From Chionoecetes opilio (lineage: Eukaryota; Arthropoda; Malacostraca; Decapoda; Majidae): a stretch of 64,000 nt of DNA. The first letter of the stretch is position 1; every line of letters starts with the position of its first letter. This document shows positions 1-36,800 of the stretch, in pieces. A model generated the notes under the pieces. The model had not been told where the DNA came from, did not search any database, and worked only from the letters and a program-made list of their open reading frames with translations. Made by a program: the position numbers and the translations under genes. The stretch spans positions 275,001 through 339,000 of the forward strand of contig JACEEZ010016177.1 of assembly GCA_016584305.1 (NCBI GenBank), in the 5' to 3' direction.

Positions 1-22
1 ATTGTGTCATCATTATTTCCAG

Positions 23-24107
<24,085 letters not shown>

Positions 24108-24550
24108 CCTTTACCGGGTTCGTGTGTCTCGGTCATGACTTTGCCTGCGGTTGACTTCGATAAGGTGTCAGGAAGCTGGGATATTATTTGTTATACGTCG
24201 ACCGTTCAGAAATATTGTACAAACGCAAGATGTTCACGGGGAAAAAAGTGGTCCTTGCATGTGATTCTCCTCCCTGTCATTCTCTCAACCTATGTCCAAA
24301 AACTGTCTATTATCATACATGTGACGTCAGCCTCTTATATAACAGAAAGGAAAGGAGTGTGAAAACAGAGGCTTATGATACACACTTGCAATGGAAATGG
24401 CTAAGACGAGAAACACGATTCTCCTCCCTGTCATTCTCTCTTACCGTGTCAAAAAAATGTCCATTATCATACAGTGTGACGTCAGCCTCTTATATAACAG
24501 AAAGGAAAGGAGTGTGAAAACAGAGGCTTATGATACACACTTGCAATGGA
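24108..24550 (+). other. Receptor 3' UTR / flank with ~155-bp tandem duplication
   Basis: Two copies (about 24255-24395 and 24415-24550) share GATTCTCCTCCCTGTCATTC, GTGACGTCAGCCTCTTATAT and ACAGAGGCTTATGATACAC. A weaker third start is at about 24610. No clear polyadenylation signal could be assigned. Confidence 0.7.
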
Positions 24551-24782
24551 AATAAGAACATATGAAAATAAGGAAGCTATACAAGAGGCCGAAATGTCTA
24601 AGAGAAACATGTGATTTTCCTCCGTATCATTCTCTCTTACCCTGTGTTCAATAAGTTATTATACACCGTCAGCCTTTGATCAAATGGACCGAAGAGACAG
24701 GATGGTGAAAACATGGAGGGAGCTAATGACTCAATGTTTAGTCTCATTTCACGAGGCCAAGAGTCAGCCAGCGTACCACAGG

Positions 24783-24957
24783 TGAGGTTAGGTTAGGTTA
24801 GGTTAGGTTAGATATGGTTAGGTTAGGTTAGGTTAGGTTAGGTTAGGTTAGGTTAGGTTTGATTAGGTTAGGTTAGGTTTGATTAGGTTAGGTTAAGTTA
24901 GATTAGGTTAGGTTAGGTTAGGTTAGATTAGGTTAGATTAGGTTAGGTTAGGTTAGC
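24783..24957. repeat. Interstitial telomere-type GGTTA array
   Basis: About 34 copies of GGTTA (the TTAGG arthropod telomere repeat) with interruptions GATTA and GATATGGTTA. Confidence 0.9.
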
Positions 24958-25339
24958 CCCCCTCCCCCCATTTTCTTATTTTTTTTACATCACAAAGGAC
25001 TGGCCAAGGGCAAAAAAAAAAAAAAAGTCACAAAAAGCCCACTTAATTGCCAGTCCCTAAAAAGACCATGGCCCTTTACTGCTCATTAGTCATTACAATT
25101 ACCTGTCACCTGTAGGCCTCCAATATACAAGGACCCGCGGTACATATACAAGGCGTCATACCTTGAAGAACAACAGCATCCCACCGTATACTCATAACTA
25201 CCATTACTCATCACTGCATTACACTCATAGTCACTTACCTCACATCATCAATGACGTCACTCCCACCCGGTGTCCGCGAGGCTGCACCTGTATACATAAT
25301 GAGGTGTTATTGAGGGTTAGTGTAGCGTCAATAACACTA

Positions 25340-25532
25340 TAGTCGCCAGCGCCATATATTACGAATTTAAGCATCACTACTGAATCGTATGTGCCACTGA
25401 AGCAATACGAAGGTTATACACAGGAGGTTACACAGTAGGAATACACAGTAGGTTATATCGTTTACCTGTCTTCAGTGTCACATACAAGTCTGTAGTGATG
25501 CTAACATTCGTAATATATGGCGCCTGGCGACA
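25340..25532. mobile_element. Foldback element with ~40-bp arms
   Basis: Left arm 25340-25380 (TAGTCGCCAGCGCCATATAT..AGCATCACTAC) pairs with right arm 25492-25532 (GTAGTGATGCTAAC..TATGGCGCCTGGCGACA) with few mismatches. The same arm sequence recurs alone at 46050-46130 and in tandem at 59939-60310. Confidence 0.75.
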
Positions 25533-25745
25533 TTAACTCCTTCACACCCAGATATTTATTTTGCTATAAACAATTGTATGTTCTCGAGCCATAAAATTAC
25601 GAAAAGGAACTTAATATACCAAATTAGTTAGTCGACAAGGATACTAAACTGGTCATAGCTATACAATATTGCTTATATTCACTAAAAATCGTCTAATGGT
25701 AGCCAAGTTAAAATGGAAATTGCGTTCTGGGTCTCAAGGTGTTAA
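25533..25745 (-). mobile_element. TTAA-flanked MITE, copy 3
   Basis: Reverse orientation: TTAACTCCTTCACACCCAG at left, GGTCTCAAGGTGTTAA at right. It directly abuts the foldback element on its left. Confidence 0.8.
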
Positions 25746-25898
25746 TGCAGTGGCGACTATAGTGTTATTGATGGTAGCAAGGCGCCAGCACTCTCCAGTA
25801 ATCTCACCTGGATACATCAACTCATCACACGTACTTAAGTTGTCACAGCAAGTTCAAGCGCCATGATGTGGAAAAACGATATTAGTATTACAACACAT

Positions 25899-26116
25899 TT
25901 AACCTCTTAATGCTCGCCCAGATCTTTCCTTTCCTATAAAAAAGAATATCTGTTATTAGACATAAAATTATAAAAAGTAACTGAATATACCAAATCAGTT
26001 AGTAGACAAGGATACTAAACAGGTCATATCTATAAATTATTGCTTATATTCACTAAAAATCGTCCAATGGTAGCCAAATTACAATGAAAATTACGTTCTG
26101 GGCCTCAAGGGGTTAA
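25899..26116 (-). mobile_element. TTAA-flanked MITE, copy 4
   Basis: Same family: starts TTTAACCTCTTAATGCTCG, ends GGCCTCAAGGGGTTAA. It lies only 150 bases from copy 3. Confidence 0.8.
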
Positions 26117-26269
26117 AGTTGCTTCATTTATAGTTATTATATAAAGTATATGAGAGCCATTCATCCAGTATTTCTAAGATTTATATTTTTATGTTAGTAT
26201 GTCATAAGTTTTCTATGTTGTTAGTGTGAACGCCACAGGGACCCGTGCCAAATATTGATACTAAGGAGA

Positions 26270-28245
26270 GTACAAGAATTAGTACAGTGTATTTAACTGT
26301 ACTAATGATGTGTGTATAAATACTTAACTGTACTAATGATGTATGTATAAATACTAACTGTACTAATGATGTGTGTATAAATACTTCACTGTATTAATGA
26401 TATGTATAAATACTTAACTGTACTAATTATGAATGTATAAATACTTAACTGTATTAATGATATGTATAAATACTTAACTGTACTAATTATGTATGTATAA
26501 ATACTTAACTGTACTAATGATGTATGTATAAATACTTCACTGTATTAATGATATGTATAAATACTTAACTGTACTAATTATGTATGTATAAATACTTAAC
26601 TGTACTAATGATGTATGTATAAATACTTCACTGTATTAATGATATGTATAAATACTTAACTGTACTATATGTATGTAATAATACTTAACTGTCTAATGAG
26701 TATGTATAAATACTTAACTGTACTAATTAGTATGTATAAATACTTAACTGTATAATTATGTATGTATAAATACTTCACTGTATTAATGATATGTATAAAT
26801 ACTTAACTGTACTAATGATGTATGTATAAATACTTAACTGTACTAATTATGTATGTATAAATACTTAACTGTACTAATGATGTATGTATAAATACTTCAC
26901 TGTATTAATGATATGTATAAATACTTAACTGTACTAATTATGTATGTATAAATACTTCACTGTATTAATGATATGTATAAATACTTAACTGTACTAATGA
27001 TGTATGTATAAATACTTAACTGTACTAATTATGTATGTATAAATACTTAACTGTACTAATGATGTATGTATAAATACTTAACTGTACTAATGAGGTATGT
27101 ATAAATACTTAACTGTACTAATGATGTATGTATAAATACTTAACTGTACTAATGATGTATGTATAAATACTTAACTGTACTAATGATGTATGTATAAATA
27201 CTTAACTGTATATATGTATGTATAAATACTTAACTGTACTAATGATGTATGTATAAATACTTAACTGTACTAATGATGTATGTATAAATACTTAACTGTA
27301 CTAATGATGTATGTATAAATACTTAACTGTACTAATGATGTATGTATAAATACTTAACTGTACTAATTATGTATGTATAAATACTTAACTGTACTAATGA
27401 TGTATGTATAAATACTTCACTGTATTAATGATATGTATAAATACTTAACTGTACTAATTATGTATGTATAAATACTTAACTGTACTAATGATGTATGTAT
27501 AAATACTTAACTGTACTAATGATGTATGTATAAATACTTAACTGTACTAATTATGTATGTATAAATACTTAACTGTACTAATTATGTATGTATAAATACT
27601 TCACTGTATTAATGATATGTATAAATACTTAACTGTACTAATGATGTATGTATAAATACTTAACTGTACTAATTATGTATGTATAAATACTTAACTGTAC
27701 TAATGATGTATGTATAAATACTTCACTGTACTAATGATGTATGTATAAATACTTCACTACTAATGATGTATGTATAAATACTTAACTGTACTAATGATGT
27801 ATGTATAAATACTTAACTGTACTAATGATGTATGTATAAATACTTAACTGTACTAATTATGTATGTATAAATACTTAACTGTACTAATGATGTATGTATA
27901 AATACTTAACTGTACTAATTATGTATGTATAAATACTTAACTGTACTAATGATGTATGTATAAATACTTAACTGTACTAATGAGGTATGTATAAATACTT
28001 CACTGTACTAATTATGTGTGTATAAATACTTAACTGTACTAATGATGTATGTATAAATACTTAACTGTACTAATTATGTATGTATAAATACTTAACTGTA
28101 CTAATGATGTATGTATAAATACTTAGCTGTACTAATGATGTATGTATAAATACTTAACTGTACTAATTATGTATGTATAAATACTTAACTGTACTAATTA
28201 TGTATGTATAAATACTTAACTGTATTAATGATATATTGTACAATA
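26270..28245. repeat. ~31-bp AT-rich minisatellite, about 2 kb
   Basis: More than 60 units combining TACTTAACTGTACTAATGAT with GTATGTATAAA, and variants such as TTCACTGTATTAATGATATG that suggest higher-order units. No coding content. Confidence 0.95.
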
Positions 28246-28690
28246 AAATATACATTCCAGTCACTCAATTGTGCTTCTCCTAAAACAAACTAGATTGTAT
28301 TATTTTTTCTTGTTTGAAATAGTTTAGAATTAAATGGATTTTAAATAGCAAAACTTTAAGATTTTCCCCTTACACTTTTTCAACACTACATTTTTCGGTG
28401 ATTTTGGCTGTTTTCCCAGAGGTTTTATGGTGATTTCCCCCTGATTAGTTTGCTTAGGTTAGATTACATCAGGTAAATCTGTGAATTTCGTTCCCCACCC
28501 AAAACCCCCGCATTCCCACCAGGTTCTCAAGATCGTAGGGGGGAGGGGGGAGAAGGAGAGGTGACGCGCCCCCCGACGTATGCCCCCAATGATTGATTGA
28601 TACAAGGTTAGGTTAAGGTTAGGTTTGGTATGTTCTATGCAATCACTTCCCTGTTATCTCAGATCCTGACTAATTTTTCCCGGCAAGTTT
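28246..28690. other. Intergenic, no gene seen
   Basis: AT-rich with a GC-rich patch near 28540-28590 and short GGTTA tracts. An AATAAA (28252-28257) follows the minisatellite, but no transcript can be tied to it. Confidence 0.4.
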
Positions 28691-28694
28691 TAAT

Positions 28695-29265
28695 GCTTTT
28701 TCTGATGGAGATAGGCTACAGTGATTTTAATGGAAACGGCGACCATAAAATTCGGAGATGAATTTTTTTTTTTTTACTATGTGTTTCCGGAAGATAAAAC
28801 TATCTCCATTAGAAAAAGCACGGTATTATTCCAGATGAACACCGAATTCACTATGGTGGACGAAACTACTTTTTTCTGGTGAGTTTTCATGTGCTTTGAA
28901 TTAATCTGGTAACCGTTTCTGTCGCTTTTTTTCGTTTTTTTAAGTTAGATAAAGGTTAGTTTTTTTTTTTTTTTTTAGTTAGGTACTAAAGGTTAGGTTA
29001 GGTTAGATAGGTTACTGGTTAGGTTGGGTAAATGTTAGGTTAGGTAAAGGTTAGGTTAGGTATAGGTTCGGTTAGGTTCAATTTGTTTTTGTTTTTTGTC
29101 ATTTTGGCAAAAAAAAAAAAAATATTATTTGCGACAGAAACGGTTAACAGATTAATTCAAAACATCAAAACTCACCAGAAAAAAATAGTTTCGTCCACCA
29201 AAGGAAGTTCGGTGTTCACCTGGAAATTTACCAAAAAACTATCTCCATTAGAAAAAGAACCTATG
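28695..29265. mobile_element. Large foldback element with a GGTTA-containing loop
   Basis: The left arm (about 28790-28935: TATCTCCATTAGAAAAAGC, TGGTGGACGAAACTA, ACCGTTTCTGTCGC) is matched in inverted order by the right arm (about 29125-29260: GCGACAGAAACGGTTA, TAGTTTCGTCCACCA, CTATCTCCATTAGAAAAAG). The loop holds TTAGG-type runs. The 135-codon + frame inside it is read through the arm and is not a credible gene. Confidence 0.8.
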
Positions 29266-30357
29266 TTAGGCCAGGAAAAATTAGTCGGTGTCTCTGAAAA
29301 CGACCGCGCAGTCCTCGTCCATTATTACCCACTTATAGTGTTAAGATTTACCTACATTTGTCACACTGAAGTCCATGTTCTTCAGCCCTCACCTCCTTTG
29401 TACACTTGCTGCACCACACGGTTTCCCCATCCCCTGCTCCGCCAGAATCCTCGTGTCTTCGAAAATGTCCTCTTATGTTTACCATGTTGACAGTCAGCTG
29501 GTTGGCCGCCTGCATATTCCCGTGTCTGGAAGAGTATGTGGCGTTTACTCTTGAACACGGCAGGTTAGGTTAAGTTAAGTTACGGATAGGTTAGATAAAG
29601 TTATAGGCACATACACTCGACGGTAACTTTGCGTGGGAATCACAATGAGGGTATTTATCGAGAACATCCTAGGGTTAGTTTCGGAGCTACAGCCGAGGGT
29701 CTTCACTTGGAAACCACATACTCGCATAGAGAATGGGAATATAATTGAATATGCGCCCCGCCTATCACACCTCCTTCTTACACCACTACTACTTCTCAAT
29801 TCTCACCTCCTCTTGGTCACAACGCTTCTTGAACTCCTTATCTCACCACTACTACCTTTTCTTGGTCGCAGCGTTTCTTTAACACTTCTCTAAATCAGTT
29901 TCAATCTCAATCTCTGTCCATCCACGTTTTTGTATACTCCGCCATTCCTCACTGCAATGTTAAAGTCAGCGATATTGATACTAAAAAAATGAAAAAATGG
30001 AAAAAAAACCAAGATTGATGAAAAACAATGGGAAAACATAATGGTAAGGTAACACTTATTTAAATACATAGAAAAAATAGTTATCAAGAAAATTCCTTCC
30101 CTTACCCGTGATATATATAGTTCTTCTTCTTGTGACCTTTGTTATCGCTTCATGGATCCTCTTCAAACTTCTTATCCTTCGTTAACAAACTTGTCAACTC
30201 TTCCCTTGGTTATTTCACCTGGGATATTAAATTATTTTCATAAATTTTGGTCCTTATGCAAACATATATTTATTTTTGGGAAAGTGATCTTGATCTTGGT
30301 CTTGAGTTCACTTTTGGAGCTTAGAAGGTAGAGCCTTTTTTTTTTTTTTAGTTTATC
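29266..30357. other. Intergenic, no gene seen
   Basis: No recognisable coding region or clear element. Short GGTTA/AGTTA words occur around 29560-29600 and a T run at 30339-30351. Confidence 0.4.
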
Positions 30358-30762
30358 TGGGCGGTGTTGCGCGAAATCTTGTCAGTGCGAAATCCTGTCG
30401 ACCCCTCTATTCATCTATCTTATTTCACTAATTTTACAGCTTAACTGCTGCCCCGATACACGTTACAGGCAACATCGAGTCACTAGCTTTCCATAAGAAC
30501 ACTTACAAGTAATACTAGTTGATATAATAATACATGATAAAAACCATACTCCTGTTCCCACAACCTAACTTTTTGACTTGGATATTTAAAGCTTTTGAGT
30601 AACTATCATTACTTGTAAGTGTTCTCATGGGAAGCTAGTGACTCGATGTTGCTTGTAACGTGTATCAGGGCAGCAGTTAACCTGTAAAACCATGAAATAA
30701 GAGCGATGAATGGGGGGGTCTACAGGATTTCGCGCCTTGACAATATTTCGCACAACACCGGC
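30358..30762. mobile_element. ~400-bp foldback palindrome just upstream of the nucleoside kinase
   Basis: Outer arms GGGCGGTGTTGCGCGAAAT / ATTTCGCACAACACCGGC, middle arms CTAGCTTTCCATAAGAACAC / GTGTTCTCATGGGAAGCTAG and CGATACACGTTACA / TGTAACGTGTATC pair over most of the length around a loop at about 30520-30610. Confidence 0.8.
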
Positions 30763-30792
30763 AAGAAGGTAAACAAACGGAGCAATGCACTC

Positions 30793-30860
30793 ATGAAGGG
30801 GCTGCGGCGGGCCCTTGCCTCAGCCCTCTCCGGGGCCTCAATATCCAGAACCATAGACAG
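30793..30860 (+). CDS. dnk: Candidate first exon of the nucleoside kinase (presequence)
   Basis: ATG at 30793 opens MKGLRRALASALSGASISR, then donor acag|gtgggc at 30861 in phase 2. Joining to 32098 restores AGG (Arg) and keeps the next ATG (32099) in frame. The segment is Arg-, Ala- and Ser-rich with no acidic residue until its second-last codon, as in mitochondrial presequences. The 68 nt are GC-rich in AT-rich surroundings. Support is purely from sequence. Confidence 0.45.
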
Positions 30861-33800
30861 GTGGGCATCTACACTCCTTCCCTATGTGTATATCAACCTA
30901 TCCAATAAGTTCTGTGCTAATCTATGTGTGATTAATGTGTTTATAAAATTCATGGATGGAAACTCTGATTTCGTCACCGATTTTCGCGGGCTTTTTGGTG
31001 CTGAAGAGCAGTGACAACCTTAACCAGTGGTCGTGTGTTTCCTCGTGATTTCAAGGGTAGTTGTGTCATTAAGGCAGGTATGGTGCAATGGTTGGGGTTA
31101 GTTGTGAACGGCAAGCTTGATCAGTGTTGGTTGAGGTGATGCAATACGTTGTAAGGCACTCCAAGCTGAACCCCAGACTGTGGGGTTAACCGTTACAGGG
31201 AGTTTCGTACACAAGTTGTTTCGTACCCAGGTTTTGTTAGTTGTTTCGAACACTGGTTTTGAGTTTTTTCGTACATACCTGGTGTCGTTCGTAACTAGTG
31301 GTCAAGTTCAACTCCGAGCTGAGTGTACGAAACGACTATGGTTTCATATAGACTACATATCCTTACATATGGCGGTGATATATCATCGTCCCGCCTGTAA
31401 TTATCACCAACAATACTCTTATTATCCCTAATATGCTATAACACAGCTATTTCACCGGTAAACTCACCTTATTTTCCATTTAAAACATTATACACGTCAA
31501 AAGGTTACGATGGTCAAATGTTTTTGGCACTTACAAAATTTTGGCAAACAAAAAATAGGAAACCACACATCCTCACCTGTAGAATTTGCAGTTTATGGAA
31601 GTGATCGCGCCAGTGCCCACCTGTGGTAAACATAAGGATAATTTATAGTTTTTACCCAAACCCAAAGATTTTTCTGATGCGCCTTATGTTTTCTGGTGTG
31701 GGTTTTTTTGTTTTGAAAGAATCTGCTAACCGTTTCTGTCGCACCTTTTTTTTTTTTTTTGAGGTAGTTAGATAAAGGTTAGTCGTTTTTTTTTTTTTTT
31801 TTAGTTAGGTAAAGGTTAGGTCAGGTTAGGTTAGGTTAGGTATGGAATAGGTTAGGTATAGGGAAAGGTTAGGTTAGGTTTAGGTTCTTTTTTTTTTTTT
31901 TTTTTTTTTTGTCATTCAAAAAAAAAAAAAAAAAAAAATTGCGCCAAAAAAAGGTTAGCAGATTCATTCAAAACACATAAAAACACACCAGAAAAACATA
32001 AGGCGCATCAGAAAATCGTTGGTTGGGTGAAACTATAAATTGACCGAACATAAGAAAATATGGTAAGCAGGGTACTCAGGTGTGCTTTCTTCTTCAGGAT
32101 GAGTTCCAAGGTGGCTTCCATGTCCCCCGTCAAGACCTTTGCCGCCCAGGAGCAGGAGGCAGGTGGCGACACTACGACACCGGTCAAGAGGAAGATAGAC
32201 AGCCTGGTGTGTGCGAGCTCGTCAAGTCTGGCAAGCTCATCAAGTCTGGGCCTCTCACTGCTGCCGGTCTCAAAACTCCTCCAGAAGAGTTTTAATATTA
32301 TTGCATCTGAGGTACTGAATTCTGAGCCTATTGTTTGGAGCCTATTTGTTTATTGGAGTAAATTGTTTTTCATTTAGCTTTAGTTTCCCCTCTGTTTATT
32401 TGTCTCTGAAATTAGTGATACATAAAAGCATAAAGCATAAAATACATAAAGGCACTACCACGTGTAGATTTCCCAGCCTCTTGTAGCTTCCTTTTTTTTT
32501 TTTTTTCTTCTTATATAGGGCTTATATATATCCCTAGATTAGTTTAAACCAAATTAGTTGGTCGACAAGGATACTAAACAGGTCATATCTATAAAATACT
32601 GCTTACATCTACTAAAAATCATCTAATGGTTGCCAAATTACAATGGAAATTACGTTCTGGGTCTCAAAGGGTTAACGAGGGTCTTAATTACCTGTTTTCC
32701 TGTTCTTTCTTTTTATTATTTACTGTAATGACAAGGATATCACACCTTCGCCTTGGTGTACTGTACCTTTAACGAGGGTGTTGGTTACCTGTCTCCCTCC
32801 CGCAGGATGGGTGCGTAGCGAAGCCCAGGAGTCGTCCCTTCGTGGTGTCCATCGAGGGGAACATTGGCAGCGGCAAGTCCACCTTCCTCCAACACTTTGC
32901 CGCCATGCCCGGGGTGGAGACACATCAGGTACTCACAACCACCCACACAACCCACCCTCACACCCACCATACCATGCTATAACCGTACCCATCATCATCA
33001 CACAACCACCAACACACCCCCCCACACAACCCACCCATAAACACACCCACTCCACACAAACACACGAATCCCCCTCACACCCAACCCACCCCACACCCAC
33101 CCTCACACCCACACCACCCTCACACCCAGCCCCACCCACACACCCACCCACCCACACACCCTCCCTCACACCACCCTCACAACCACCCTCACAACCACCT
33201 CCACAACCAATCATACCATGTTATAATCTTACTCACCACCATCATCACAACCCACCTCCACAACCCACCATATCATCATCATTATCTTTCTATTTAACGT
33301 CAGATTTTCCCATTATGTCTTATGGGGTTAGACGGTTAATGTACCTTCCAACTATCTCTATCCATTGCGGTGGATGGCGACCTGGCACTTCCACTCCAGT
33401 AGCTCTCCCCAATGCCTCACCACCTTCCCTCCTCTTCACGTGCCCAAACCACCTCAATCTCCTTACTCTCAGCACTGTATTCAGCTCCTTCAATCCACAT
33501 CTTCTTGACACTTCTTCACTAAACAATTCATCTCTCCATGTGATCCCAGCCATATACCTCAACATTCTCCAATCACAACCATCTCCACAACCCACAATAC
33601 TATGTTATAACCTTACTCATCACCGTCATCATTATCAGCCATACCACTACCCTATAGATTGTAGAAATTATATATTAACATCAGATATCAGATAGAAGCC
33701 ATAAATTTCAACCTCCTTTTAACTAAAAACAAGGGAGGATCTTTCTTTAGAATTTCAAATGTTTTTTTATTTTGGTTTGTATTCCTATTCTCTCCTTTAC

Positions 33801-36800
33801 TTAAGATATGAAGTAATAATCCCTTTTTATATATATTTGAATTGAGATGATGACACCATAGACTCATACCTTAGTTCTGAAGTGCCAGGCATATCAATTT
33901 GACATCATAATATGGAAGGCAGGCAGGTATACTCATAATGACACCCAATCTGCAGGAACCCATCAAGCAGTGGACCAACCTGGAGGGCCACAACCTGCTG
34001 GAGATGCTGTACAAGGACCCTGAGCGCTGGAGCTTCCTCTTTCCAGTCCTACGTGCAGCTCACGCGCCTCAACATCCACCTGCAGCCCACCACCTGCCCC
34101 GTCAAGCTGATTGAGAGGTCACTGCAGAATAACAGGTGAGTGTGGTGGTGGGTGGTGGTGTGTGTACAGGTGCATCAAAGAGAGAGAGAGAGTGTTTGTT
34201 TTTTATGTGTTTTTTTCCCTCTCTCTCCACACCTTTGCCCAAAAAACTTTTGCTTATAAAGGGCTGTTTGCCACACCATACCTTGTAACAATAATTGTAA
34301 AATACTGTTAAGGCAAGCATAATAAAGTGTTAAAGTAAGAGAGAGAGAGAGAGAGAGACTATTGAAGATGGAAGAAGCATGAACTATTTTAAGCATTGCT
34401 CCTTGTGGTAGGAATATGTTGTTTCAAATAACCTATTGCTTCATAGAGACTGGTCAGGGCTGCAAAAGGAAGGAAGGAAGGGAAAAGAGAAGATAGGGAG
34501 AGAAATAGAGTGCAGCAGAATGTATGTTTAAGTCTCTAAGGAAGATAGGGAGAGAAATAGAGTGTAGTAGTAGTAGGCATGTTTTAAGTCCTGTTCCCTG
34601 TCTTAGTAAGCTGTTGTTTCAGGTACTGCTTCCTGGAGATCGGTCAGGACTGCGGCCATCTACAAGGGGCAGAGTACAGTGTTCTCTGCAAATACTACGA
34701 GCTGTTGGAGTCCAAACTTGACATTGGTATTGATCTCATTGGTGAGTATGAGCCTTTTGTCCTGGCCGAGTCTTTTCTTCCTTTTTTTTTTTTTTTTTCT
34801 TACATTTGTGGCTATAGCACGTGTAGGCAGTGACCTCCAGGGGTGGGATGGCAGGCTCTGGAGGCACACTTGAGGGCTGTGATGGTTGGCCCTCGCCCAT
34901 GGTGGCGCAGGCAGGATTGTTTTAGTGACGCCTGTGATTAGAGGCTCATGCCGCCACCCTGTGTCCTCAGATGCACTCGCAATTAAAGATAGATTTAATG
35001 GACAGCATGTGGGTGTTCTTAGGCCACTTGGCGGTTGCAGAAAGATTTTAAGTGTATTATGGTTCTCTTCGGGGATCGAACTCGGGTCACCGAGCACACC
35101 ACTCGGCGATGCTAACCACTCTGCTACCGCCTCTCAAAACATATTTCCATGAAGGGCTTGAGTCACTAGCCATGGGATCATCAGCATCATTGTCAGCCAT
35201 CAGAGGTAGCTACACGCTTGGACAAATGTGTGGGACAAAGGTGTGTCAGTAGGTGTGTTTCCTCTTGCAGTGTACCTGAGGACCAGCCCGGAGGTGGTGC
35301 ACGCCAGGATGATGAAGAGAGGCCGCTCAGAGGAAGCCGGCGTCCCTCTAGACTACCTCAAAAAGGTGAGAGGTGGCGATTTTTTTTTTTTTAAGCCTAT
35401 AGTGCCTGTAGTGTGTGTGTGGCTGTCGTTTTTTCTTTTCTTTTAGCCTATAGTGCCTGTAGGCTATTATTTTTTTCCTTGAGAGCTCAGTTCGTGGTTT
35501 AGGGTGTGGATTTTTGGTCTGATTCTAACCTTATAAGATATTATGGGAAAATCTGACGTTAACCCCTTGAGGCCCAGAACGTAATTTCCATTGTAATTTG
35601 GATACTATTAGATGATTTTTAGTGAATATAAGCAATATTCTATAGATATGACCAGTTTAGTAGCCTGGTCCACTCCCTAATTTGGTATATTTAGTTACTT
35701 TTTCGTAGGTTTATGGCTAACAACATACAATTTTTTTATAGCAAAGGAAAGATCTGGGCTTGAAGGGGTTATAGAGAAAGACGATGATGGGTGTCTGGTA
35801 GGGTGGTCCAAAAAAATGAAAGTTCGAATTTCTCGCGGGCATGTTTGCCAAAACGTTCCTGACGTTGCAAAACGCAAAGAAACAAAAAAATAGCAGATTT
35901 GGAGGTGGTTTAGGGGTCCATCAAAGTCTCTCAACTTTTCTCAACGGATTCATTATAATGTCACAATACTAATAGGAAAAATGAAAGGAAAGAGCATAAA
36001 ATGTTCTCTCTGAAATAGTTTTCAACTCAATGGGGGTGAGGGTAGTTGCGCCGGTGAGCTTCCACCACCTGGAGCAGGTCCTGCTTGGTTTTCTCATCCT
36101 TGGTTAGGGAGTCGTTGTACGATGAAATCATCGCCACCCCACGCTCGGCCCCATCGTTTGTGACGCTGAGGTTCTTCACTGTGGACACCCCTTCTGGTAC
36201 GCAGGGTTTGCTTCCCACTCGTCCACAGGGAGGGAAAGGAAGGAGATGTCGATGTTGAGGAGGGTGAGCCCCGCGAACAGAGGCGCTGGAGGTGAGTGAG
36301 GAGTTGATGAGCTGATCCGCAGCCTTGTTAAACCGGATTCGGTCGAGGTCCTTTTCCTTCCTCGTCTCTTCAGCAATCTTCTTCTTCTCCTCCATGCTGA
36401 TCCTCTCCGAGAAAAGAGACAGCCCCACGAGATCGGCGCCGAGGTACCAGAGATGGCGGGAGAATGTGGTGAGGGTCGTCTTCCCGATCGCTCCGTTGAT
36501 CTCCTGGAAGTGGTGCAGGTCCTTCACGAGGTTGAGGTCGTTGTACGCAGCTTCGGTTGCCAGCCCCGCCTCCATCCACGCGCAGCGAGTAGAGGAGAAC
36601 GACGAAGAGAGCGATCTCTTCAAGTCCCTTGCCTTCCGCGTTGTCATTTGCACGTGGGACCGGAACATGCGGATCTTGAGAACGTAGATTGCCTTTGCCA
36701 TCCAACGGGCGGTGTGGAAGGCTCCCGGCTTCTTGATCGGCTGACGGAGGTTTCCGGTGAGAAAAGAAGAGGGACAGGTTGCACAACTCGCGGTAGTCCT

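Noticed and set aside
29083..29490. 135-codon + frame
   Set aside because: It runs through one arm of a foldback element and has no recognisable domain.
30706..31014. 102-codon + frame as a single-exon gene
   Set aside because: The first part lies in the foldback palindrome and the last part is intronic. Only the middle 68 bases look exonic and are better explained as the kinase's first exon.
34886..35152. 88-codon + frame near nucleoside kinase intron 5
   Set aside because: It lies within the antisense of the SINE, which accounts for its composition.
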